From: Clytia hemisphaerica
Taxonomy: Eukaryota > Cnidaria > Hydrozoa > Leptothecata > Clytiidae
Length of the DNA stretch: 64,000 nucleotides
Assembly: GCA_902728285.1 (NCBI GenBank)
Contig: CACVBU010000720.1
Coordinates: 483,844-547,843 of the forward strand
Reading direction: 5' to 3'
Within the stretch, counting starts at the first letter, position 1, and each line of letters starts with the position of its first letter. Both the position numbers and the translations under genes were made by a program. The notes below the pieces were generated by a model. That model had not been told where the DNA came from. It did not search any database and worked only from the letters and a program-made list of their open reading frames with translations. Positions 54,577 to 64,000 of this stretch are shown here, piece after piece.

Positions 54577-55928
54577 TTTAAGTGTTAGATGCGTATTTTA
54601 CAAGATATTGTTTGCTTGCAGAATGCGGTAGAACACCATATTCGACTCTTTCCTTGCAAGTTTCAGGAAAGCTTAAGTTTTTGTTCTGTCTTCTCTTATT
54701 TTTTCTCTTGCCTTCTGACCAGTGTTAAAATGGAAAGATTTCTATCGGGAAATTTAGGTCTGATATCTTTCAAATGTACATACGTTTGTGTTTATAATTT
54801 TTTATTCCCTTTTTAGCGAAATAATTAGTAATCAAGGGGCTCTATTCCCTTAAGGATGAAAATATATTGATTATTTCTCATTCATTATTTCCTTTTAGCT
54901 GTTCTTTTTCCATTTTTTCTTATCTATCTGTCTTTCTTTTGCTTTTATTTTTGTCTCACATGATTCCCTAAAATACAAATTGAATCCAGCCGCCATTTAC
55001 TTTAAATATCTGAAAATTTAGTCGAAAGATCTTGCAATTTGGCTACTTGTTGCAACATATTTATATATTTATAACCTCCGATCCTCCGATATCTTTGACA
55101 GAAGGCCCCTTGGAATGAGAGTAATAGAGAGAAGGTATTTAACTAAGGGGGTGTACGCAGGTGGTTATGATTTAACATTAGACATGAAATTGTTCTTTTT
55201 TATTGTTTTGTTTTTCAGGTAGTGTTTTCCTCTTCTATGCGGATAAGGAAAACTGAAGAAGAGAGGAGAAAGGAGAAAAGGGTAGATGTTGGTTATGAGA
55301 GAGATACAAAAAAAAAACACCTGCCAGATTGAATCTTTTCTGGTTTTTTTTTCATACTGATTTTTCTCTATTGTTCTCTTTTGTATGTTTTGATTGGACT
55401 AAAGGTTTCTTCTTTTCGTCTTTCTCCTACCTTTTTCCCCAGATTTATTTTTTAGGGGTAGGATAGTAATATTTTGTCGAAAGAAGAAGAAACAAAGTTG
55501 TTCATTTGTTGGTTACAGTTTGTTAAAAATGTGAAAGACGGGAAAAGATTCAATATTCTCCAAGGTAACTTATTCCCTCAGCTCACCGAATCTTCTATGC
55601 CCGGGATGCCAATCCCAGTGTGTGTACGTAATACATTTCAATGTTGTGCTAAGTAACTCCTTAATGATTTCCAGTAGGTTCTTTTTCTTCTCTCTCTCCA
55701 CACTTAAGACTTAATCGGGGAAGTCTTCCCATTCGAGATACATAGTAACGGGGCTGACTTTATTGTGTCAGTCAAAATATATTTTCCTTAATTTTGAAGC
55801 CACTGAATGAATTTTGGAACGGACATTTTCGGAAGTTGCATCATCGATAAAGACGTCCTTCTGTTTCCACGGTACTTAGAAGTATTCTCTTTTACTTTCA
55901 GTTTAACAGGTCCACTCACTTGTGAAGG
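54577..55928. other. Intergenic between protease and membrane-protein gene
   Basis: Pyrimidine-rich and AT-rich tracts; no supported gene, repeat pair or RNA. Short open frames have no recognisable motif. Confidence 0.4.
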
Positions 55929-56851
55929 ATGACGATCGATGTAAAAGGTCTGGTGAGGGAATACCTCCTCATTTTTATTCTCTACACATTGGATTTGGGT
56001 ACGGAGTTTGCTGTATACACTGAGAACCTCAAGGCACGTACACGGTATGAAAAATGGTTGAAAAGTGATTATACGTATCAGTTGAATCGGACCACAGGGT
56101 TTGGGATATGTCAATCGTCCAACTGGGACAAGAAAGATTACCAGGATAAGGTTGGATTGTATGGTCGGTTGCTGGATACCTATCTATTCTTTTTGGTCAT
56201 TTCCGGAGCTATCTTTTTATGTTACCTGCTTGCATATCTTGGTTTGTTCTCCGCTCATGGCACCGCGCGCAGTATATCGAAGAGAATCGTGATCACGTGG
56301 TACGCGTCAAATTCGCGTTCGGTTTTTTACTCAGTTTTGCGCTTGATATCCCTGGATCTTGTCTAGCAGTAATATTGTATTCTATACGGCAAGGAGAACG
56401 TGGGTTGCATTGTTGGGATTGTGCGCAAGATGTTGGGAAATGTGTCAATAAGCATGAATTGGAAGAAAACATCTATTTCTCACGTGTTGTTATCGTGGTT
56501 ATGATGTTCGCGCTGGTCATCGTGTCTGCTTGGAAAGGAATCACTACATTCTATCGATGGTCCAAAACCGATAAAGTTGATTGCTGGCAGATCAGGGGAT
56601 GCGTCGCTCTGTTTGTTGGTGTCTTCTATGTGGTGATTGTGTTGACGCCCAGCCTGGGTGTTTTCAAATACGAGTTATTCATGCTACCTTCAGAGAAAGC
56701 TAACGTCTTCGCGCAATTCACTGATTCGCTTTTTATGATCGGGTTACTAGGCTGGATCATCTTCTTGGTTGTGGGATGTTGTTTTCCGATTATCAAATGT
56801 ATCCGAATCGGTTCATCACCCATCATCAGTAATAAGAAAACCAATGTTTGA
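55929..56851 (+). CDS. Unrecognised multi-pass membrane protein with a GC-repeat frame break
   Basis: The first frame runs from ATG 55929 through MTIDVKGLVREYLLIFILYT, an extracellular-looking region with TTGFGICQSSNW, and a hydrophobic segment (TYLFFLVISGAIFLCYLLAY). The reading then continues in another frame from about 56270: AQYIEENRDHVVRVKFAFGF, a segment FLLSFALDIPGSCLAVILYS, a Cys loop (GLHCWDCAQDVGKCVN), then VVIVVMMFALVIVSAW, VALFVGVFYVVIVL and FMIGLLGWIIFLVVGCCFPI, ending SNKKTNV. The total length 923 nt is two over a multiple of three, and the switch lies at CACCGCGCGCAG, so one extra GC unit explains it. Five to six membrane segments are visible. The ENIYFSRV and CWDCAQ stretches are distinctive but match no family I can name. 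It could be an active gene with an assembly error, or a young pseudogene. Confidence 0.6.
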
Positions 56852-58280
56852 TTTCATGAATTTCTTTTTTTGAGGGGTTAAACACTTGTTTTTGAGACCA
56901 TCTTCAGGATAGAGATCTTTTGGTAGTCGAAGTGATGAAAAACACAAAATTTTCGAAATAAGTGATGTGTCAGTTGATTCATTAATCGATAATTCGATAT
57001 CGGACTTTTTGGATATTATGTTCCATGGTGATAGACTTTGTAATTTCGAAAATAAGAAGAACGTTTTCAGTTGTAACCTTGCCAAACACGAGGGTAATAT
57101 CCTCATCATTGATACTGATCAAAATTCAAAAGGGAACTCTTTTACAATTGTAGAACGTTATGATAATATAAGGAATCGGATTTTTCTGAAGAATTGACCG
57201 AATTTTGCAGTTTTAAATGTAATTTATTGAAAGTAAATAGGTATTTCGATGAAAGAAAGCTTGAAAATGAGATCTTCATTGGTTTCTACCGCATCTACGG
57301 TTTCAGCACCAGATTTCTGAAGGGCACCTAGCCTAAGATTAAGGCTAAAATTTAGTGTGGGGTTACATTATTTACAACATTTAAAATCATTTAAGTTCGA
57401 ATATTCTAAAAGTTTCATGACATAATCTTTGAACCTGTAGAGAAATTGTTTTTTTTTGTTTAACCTTTAAGATGATTTTCCTGGAAAATATCTTTCTCTA
57501 ATCTTTTAATTTAGCCTATGTGTGGTAAGAAAATGTTTAAAAAGTTTTAGTGATACACCAAAAGAATTAGAAGAATATTCCCTTTACTCTCAAAAGGTGC
57601 ACGGAACTTGCTGGTGCTACATTGAACTTCTTCGCCCTCATATTACTTTTTGTAAATTTTGTATTTTGAGCTCTTTGTGAAAGCGAATTTCGTGCAAAGT
57701 AGGCTGGTGCCATTTCGAACCTACTTCAAAATCACAATCAAGTGCAAATTAAAAGATCTTATACATTTTGGTAACCTTATTTAAAAAAATTGTCGTTATT
57801 ATCTTTGAAACTTTTTACCGTCTAATAAACCATAATTTCAATAAAATGCACTAGGTTGATTTATGCTAGACAGACTTGTGGAAAAACCTTTTCCAATTTT
57901 GAATTTATTTGCAATCTCTTTGAAAAGAAATCAAACACCGTTTGCCTGGTTTCCCATCCCTGAAATTGCGTAGGCGATAGGATATAATTTATTTCTAATT
58001 TTTAATAGCGACGTTGTGATTTCTTTTGTATTAATTTGTAAACTTTCTTCGAAATTACATTTCGCAAAACAATGCTCTATCGTTTTCGAAGAAAGTATAT
58101 TGATGCAAAGACCTGATGTACAAACAGATCTGTTTATTCCCTGTAATTGAGTCGGTTGACAAAAAGACAGCTGTATTTAAATTCAACATTATTAAAACCT
58201 TTCACAACTTTTGACGATAACTGACCGTTTCATTTTTGGTAGACTGTTATTTTTCATAAGATTCTTTGACATGAGAAATC
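56852..58280. other. Intergenic, upstream of the modular secreted gene
   Basis: No supported gene. A 76-codon plus-strand frame (56967-57197, MSVDSLIDNSISDFLDIMFH...) has no domain or splice context and is left out. No repeat pair was recognised. Confidence 0.35.
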
Positions 58281-61200
58281 ATGTCTAAGTACGCAATGAA
58301 TTTTCGAATTTTGCTGGTTACACTAGCCTTGGCGTTTTTCGTGCAACAAGCCCTAGCCTGCGGTGGTGGTTCATCAAGCTGTTCATGGAAGACATGCAGA
58401 GAAAGTTATTCAGCGTACAGTCCTAATCCTTCTACAGGTCGGTCCTTCTTTAATGTTTGGTTATTTTGAATCATTATGCGACAAAATTTTGAGACATATA
58501 CTTTTTACTTTTGTGCATAGGGTAACACTGAGCTCTAACTAACCCCCCCAGTATAGTATTTTCAAGATTCTGAAAGAGAACCGTAAGGCTCAATAAAAAA
58601 ATGCTGAGATGGGATTTTGGGAAAAGCGATTTTATATATTTTATATATAAGGTTTTATACTTCTTGACTATATATATATTTAAATCCTTATTTTGAATCA
58701 TCAATACCACTCCATCGTTGGTCTTCTCCTTTGTAGGACGTTGTACTTATCAAGTGAGTCGTGTGTCACATCATTATCAAACACATTCAAAAGGTTCAGG
58801 ATGTCCAGGAAATCAACATTGTTCTGGTAGAGATCGTGGAAGAACTTTATGTAAGCGCTTAGTTCGTACTAGATCGGCATTTGACGGGCTTCGTACTCGA
58901 ATCTTTGTCATTATTTGAATACTTTATAATAAAAAAATCAATTTTGACAAAAAAAAGACATTGATCAGTAAATTTTTTTTTAGAACAATGTGCTTTTTCA
59001 TCATGCTTCAACCCAGAGTAATTGTATCATTTTAAAAATCGTTTCCATTTCCATCAGGAATTTTAGAGGAAACACCACATATTTTTCTCTCTATTTTTGC
59101 TTCACCCCAGAGTGATTGTATCGTTTTAAAAATCGTTTCCATTTCCATCAGGAATTTTAGAGGAAACTCCACTTGACCTGTTTTCTCTTCAGGTTCTTGT
59201 TACGAGGTCACCAATTGTTGGTGGGCCAGTTGGGGTACATGGACAGGTCACATAAGCAGCAGGGACATGTGGTAAACAAAGACGAACCAGAAATGAGAGA
59301 CATCAATCACGTTACAGACATGTTGTGGGGAGTTGTAATGGTGTCAAAACGCGGTGCACTGGATCATACAACAGTGAAGAGCGCACCATGTGTAAGAAGA
59401 CTCCAATTCCTGATTGACTGATTTTGGGATATCAGAATTGCTATTCCTGATGTAGCTATTACGAAGCTTATTTTCTTCCCAAACAGTCGAAAGTTTTCAT
59501 CAAACATATTGAAAACTCGCGATATCAGTGAGCTAAGAGTGAGATGTATTAATAAATATCCCGGGGGGTACTAGGGTTGCGAGCTGACGGGGGGGGGTTG
59601 CCGCCCAACATTCGAACTTTGGACCCTTACCGGGACTAAAAAGGAGAAAAAAAAGGAAAATTTTGAGAATTTTACGACCCTTGGCGGGACAAATTTGACC
59701 AATTTTGACCAAATTTCGATCTTTCAGGGGGTAAAAAGTTGAAATTTCTCTATTTTTCCGACCCTTAGTGGAACTGAAATTTAATTTTCTGATTTTTCCG
59801 ACCCTTAGCGGGTCTTTGGAAATCCAAAAAAGGTACTCTAAGGGCGGCACATACTGTACCCTCCATTTGCCTAAGTACCCCCCCGGATAAATACTTTTAT
59901 AGGATCTTCATAACATTAGATTTAATATGACTTTATCTTCAAAGGTACTTTTTAAATGACAGTAGTAATTTTCCATGGTTTGTAGGTAATTGCAGGAAAG
60001 CAAGTAGTTGTCCGCTAGCACCATGGAGTTCGTGGACACCAGCAGTTGGTAATGGACAATGTAAAGACCAAACACGACACCAGGACAAAAAGCCTTCATA
60101 CACTTACGTTATGAAAGAACAGAAGAAAGGAGAAATGGCTTGCTTTGGCATCGATCCTGATTGTCGACCACCAAGAATTACTGATACAAGAAAATTCTGT
60201 CAGTATTATAATGATGTTATAAGTTCCATTATTAAGCCTTATTTAGGGCCATCCTCGATTTAAATGGCTCGTTGCGTTAACGTATCAATACTATTGCATT
60301 TATCTCTTAACAAGCAAATTTATATGGCTATAGAAATAGCATTTAAACCCTCATAGAAAATAACAAACAGATAACAAATGGTGCTTTATACTGCCTTCTA
60401 TATATTAACAAATTTACAATTTACCCTTCTAATTTTCTATTGTTCATTTTGAAGGTCGCTGTAAGAAGCTTGAGTGTTTAAAAGGACAATGGACAGCCTG
60501 GGAGATACATAGTTGGACTGGGAGCTGCCCGACCGAACGAAGATTGCAACCATTCCGTGAGGTGGTGAAATATCAAGATGCTTACAAATCATGCAATGGT
60601 ATTGGCCCTTTGAAATGCCCTGATGTCCCTGGACAGTATCGAGCCAAAGGTAATTTAGTGTCTCGCATTTCTGTTTTTTCAGAGCGTCCAGTTATAGTGA
60701 AGCAATGTTTGTCAATCGAACAAATCGCCGGCGTCAATTGTTGTCTATTTTAAATAAAGACGGTGTATCATTTTGCTTTATCTGTCGTGGCTTAAGTGAA
60801 GGCGAGGTGTTCGAGTTAAGGAGGTTCTACTGCATCTATATGCTTTTTAAAATCTTATCAACATTTTATAGAGGTGACTTGCCCGAAGCTTCCATTACCA
60901 GCAAATGCAATCCACTTGGACGCTGCTTGTGATGGAGCTAACAGTAAATGTACATCGAGTTGTCGATTGGAATGTAAAGCAGGGTACAGTCTGTCTGGTA
61001 ACAAATATGTCACGTGTCATGGATCAGGACAATGGAATCGCGCACAAGGATCGTGTGTTGGTATGACATTATTTCTAATTCTTATCTGTAGATATTTTTT
61101 TGTTTTCTTTGTAATTGGATAAATATATGGGACTCATTTATCATAGATTTTCATTATACCCAATTTTCCCTCTCAAATTTACAACAGAAGTTAGTTTGAA

Positions 61201-63921
61201 TTGCAGACCTCTATAGATATACAAACCGATAAAAAACTTTTTTGTTGGAGGATGAGCAGAAGCCTAAACAAAAATCAAATATTCGTCTTTGTTCCTCAAT
61301 AATTTCAGATTCCCAACAACCAAACATCAAATGTCCAAACATTCCACAATTCGGGAACAAAGAGAACGAAAATTACCAAGATATCGACCTGGTCGAAGCA
61401 ACAGCAACTGATAATTCAGGTCTTCCAGTCAAGATCACAACATCTCATGTCTTCCCTTTGAGAGTGTACGTTGGAAGCCCAGTAGAAGTCACTTACACAG
61501 CAACTGATGCCGCTGGTAACAAGAAATCATGCCGTAAAACATACATTGTTATTGGTAAGTTAGAGCCTTTTTTATTCTATACACACAATACACCTCTGCA
61601 CCAGTAACCTTACGTAGTATGGTTGATGGCTCTTTAACTCGAACAAGATCGTCGACGTCGTGAAAAATTATCGGCCATAAAAAACATCCATCACTTAAAC
61701 TTCCCTAACAAATCAATGTCCCCTTAACTTGGAAAGTTTCTCGTTTCCTTGATATACCATAGCTATCATCCCTCAATTTTCACTTTTCTCCGTAATTCAA
61801 CAGATCAAGAATCACCAAAGGTGACCAGTTGTCCAGAACCTTACCGTTTGATCAGAACTGGTAGTTTTCCACATAGAGTCTTTTGGGGAGATGCACAATT
61901 TCACGATAACGTTGATTCAGCCAATCAGCTGGTTCATATTCCGTCACATGCAAATGGTTCACCGTTTCACAAAGGAAGACATACTATTGTGATCACTGCT
62001 CGCGACAGAGCTTTCAATAAAGCCAATTGTACATTCGTTGTTGAACTGGAAAGTAAGCCAACCTTCCAAGCTATGTTATCTGGAAACTTTCTGTAGTTGT
62101 TCTATCCAAGGGTTGTAACTTTACAATGCGCGCTGAAATAACTTCAGGCTTGACATTTCGCAGTCCCCTCTAGTACCTTATCAGTCACTCCCATATTTCC
62201 ATTTTCATCTAATTCATTTTAGTTTATTGTTATATTACCTGCTATTTGGTATGACGCTTCACCGTTATAGGGTCCTGATATGGACTAAAATACTTTTTTT
62301 ATAATTTTAGTGGTGAAATGTCCAGTAGCACCTCCACCAAAACACGGCTCAGCGCAATGTAACGTTAAAAAGAACGGAGTCAAAGAATCCTTCATTTGCA
62401 CTGTATCATGTAAGCAAGGTTCGTGGTTCTTGCAAGGACCAAACATCCCAAAGTTGTACAATTTCTACATGTGTTCGATGGATGGAGAATGGGGAGGTAC
62501 AAACGCTTACAACATGGATAACTTAACACCTTCGACAGTCACGAAAATCCCCAAAGGTGAACCATTATGGCCAGATTGTTCTGGTAAGTGAATTGTTCAT
62601 AAATTTCTGATGTGCATAGATTGCCAATGATTAATAATATGCTTGATGGCTCGAATAGGAGAGAATCTCATCCGCCAAATTATTTTATTGTTAACGGTGA
62701 TTCAAAGAAAACCATTGTACCGATTGTAATTAACCTGAACTGATGCTAGTCAAATGATTTCACCGCAAATAGAGAATTAATAGAATATTTGTTAGATTAT
62801 ATCCTCGGATTTCAAGGTAACTTATATCTCACCTTTTGTACTTTTTATAGTCGGGGCTACACCGGATGGTGCAGTGCTAGAAATGCAAGTCTTTGGTGGG
62901 AAGTGCACCGATCAGGCCGCTATGGACAAATTGAAGCAAGATTTCGTGGCTACATTACAAAAGGACTTTATCTTGAATTACTTGTTTTGTATTACACATA
63001 CTCAAAATTGTGCTATCGAGAACATCATCATCTACTGCTCAAAGAGAAAACGAAGAAATGCTGACGGATCACAGTCAGACCAAATGGTCATCAAGTTTGC
63101 TTTCGCTGTTCGTGAGAAAAATATGGACACCAACAAGTTGAACCAGTTGTCTGCAAATTTGGAAAAAGAGAAATCTATTATCCTACAAAATGTAAGAAAT
63201 CTAATAAATGGACATCCTCCCTCTCTAGCAAAGTTCTATTCCGAAGATAATGAATACTTACTTAGGTCCATGGGCCCTGTCTACGATATCAAGTTTGGTT
63301 GGCCACTGGAATCAAGAGATTATCGCTCGGAGACTAATTCCACTTTTAACTCTCAATACAGGCTAAAGTAGAAGAATTACTGGGGTTTGTTTATTTTGAA
63401 AAATGCCAGTAGGTCAAGTAGTTTATTCACGGATCATTACTTATCATTCAAGGTCAAAGTAGCTGCACCGAAAGTGTTGAACGACTACAGTGCATCGGTG
63501 AGTGTTTCGCAGAAAGCCGAGATCAGTTGTGAACCTGGGTACGAATACACTATTCCCGAGGGAACTTCACAGAAGAAGTGCTGTAAGTCTAAAACTATTT
63601 CTAGTACCTTTTTAAAACTGAGGCTCATCTTCGATAGCGAAAACAATTAATGGTTGAATTGAAAGACTTGAAGCTAAACAAAGTGGGGTTATAGAGTCCC
63701 CCCTAGAGGAGAAATATCTTCATTTTTGGATAGCCACTTATTCTTCGTTATTTTTTCAGTAAAATGCCCTCTCGGAACATACTTCGACAGTGCAAGTCGA
63801 ACATGCGAAGTTTGTGAACATGGTTTTTATCAAGATGAAGAAGGTGCTAAAGCATGCAAGAAATGTCCACAAGGAACCTCTACGTCTGGTTCATTGGGAA
63901 CTGACTTCCATGATTGTAAAG
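58281..63921 (+). CDS. Secreted modular protein (TSP1-like, CCP, HYR, GCC2/GCC3), 12 exons, 3' incomplete
   Basis: Exons: 58281-58437, 58737-58850, 59193-59391, 59986-60198, 60455-60649, 60872-61060, 61309-61554, 61804-62052, 62311-62583, 62851-63191, 63453-63582, 63760-63921; more lie beyond the window. A signal peptide (NFRILLVTLALAFFVQQALA) leads into Cys/Trp modules of thrombospondin-1 type (CWWASWGTWTG..TCGKQRRTRN, SCPLAPWSSWTPAV, CLKGQWTAWEIHSWTGSCP). Next come a CCP/sushi module (VTCPKLPLPANAIHL...CRLECKAGYSL...GQWNRAQGSC) and two HYR modules (PNIKCPN...EVTYTATDAAGNKKSC; SCPEPYRL...IVITARDRAFNKANC). A second CCP-like module (VKCPVAPPPKHGSAQC) precedes a unique region (VLEMQVFGGKCTDQAAMDK) and a GCC2/GCC3-type module (CPLGTYFDSASRTCEVCEHG). 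Nearly all introns are phase 1, typical of shuffled extracellular modules. Exon 3 has one base too many (199 nt) and stops early without correction. The architecture recalls SVEP1/polydom-like matrix proteins; the ligand is unknown. Confidence 0.85.
58995..59175. repeat. Tandem duplication, period 94, in intron 2 of the modular gene
   Basis: Two copies of a block containing CCCAGAGTAATTGTATCATT, ATCGTTTCCATTTCCATCAG and GAATTTTAGAGGAAAC lie 94 bases apart and differ at only a few positions. The second copy ends about 20 bases before the exon-3 acceptor, so both may contain branch-site-like sequence. Confidence 0.85.
59560..59886. mobile_element. MITE, CCCGGGGGG ends, in intron 3 of the modular gene
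   Basis: The ends CCCGGGGGGTACTAGG and GCCTAAGTACCCCCCCGG are inverted. The flanks ATAAATAT (59552-59559) and ATAAATAC (59887-59894) form an 8-bp duplication with one change. Internal GACCCTTAGCGGG and GGGCGGCACATACTGT words match the family of the 30025-30373 element and the fragment at about 48520-48640. Non-coding. Confidence 0.8.
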
Positions 63922-64000
63922 GTATATAGCTTCTTTAAGATTGCAGTTGATTCTCACTAACTCGAACTTTAAATAACAGATGAATTCGAATGCTAGAATG

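Noticed and set aside
56967-57197. 76-codon plus-strand frame downstream of the membrane-protein gene
   Set aside because: No domain, no splice sites and no similarity to its neighbours; not enough to call a gene.

Overview
This is a eukaryotic, AT-rich genomic window, almost certainly from an invertebrate animal. The genes have introns with GT..AG boundaries. The recognisable products are metazoan: an ArfGAP1 orthologue with ALPS motifs, a 26/29-kDa-type papain protease, and a modular secreted protein with TSP1, CCP, HYR and GCC2/GCC3 modules. LINEs and dozens of short inverted-repeat transposons fill the space between exons. A cnidarian (possibly hydrozoan) would fit, but the sequence alone does not settle this. 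No tRNA, rRNA, CRISPR array or operon is evident.

Layout. 1-5.2 kb: the last exon of a TPR (TTC9/FKBP-like) gene on the minus strand, then a MITE and a transposon nest (3772-5212) in which a 719-bp palindrome sits inside the terminal repeat of a second element. 5.2-10.3 kb: two single-exon CRAL-TRIO/Sec14 genes arranged tail to tail, with two inverted-repeat elements between them. 10.3-17.4 kb: repeats only, including a hAT-like element (14064-15104), a TA-flanked element (16436-16895) and an ATCGAT-rich tract. 17.7-32.3 kb: ArfGAP1 in 13 coding exons. Its 9.6-kb first intron holds an RTE-like LINE on the minus strand that is split by a CR1/L2-like LINE on the plus strand. 33.6-54.6 kb: one secreted papain-family protease of 9 exons (818 codons). 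A 16.8-kb intron separates its N-terminal region from its prodomain and catalytic half. That intron carries four antisense paralogues of an unrecognised four-TM family (two intact, two broken) and a deep transposon nest: a PIF/Harbinger-like MITE containing a 5.65-kb TIR element with a LINE inside it, plus a second copy of the same MITE that itself contains a foldback element. 55.9-56.9 kb: an unrecognised multi-pass membrane protein with a GC-repeat frameshift. 58.3 kb to the end: the first 12 exons of a large secreted modular protein that runs off the window.

How the parts relate. ArfGAP1 (COPI/Golgi coat cycle), the lipid-transfer proteins and the secreted proteins do not form an obvious pathway; this looks like ordinary gene order expanded by transposons. 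The most notable features are the antisense tetraspan cluster inside the protease intron, a MITE that gives one tetraspan remnant a new in-frame start, an inverted duplicate of a protease exon, and several single- or double-base length changes that break reading frames. The last group could be real mutations or assembly errors, and a raw-read check is the first thing to do.
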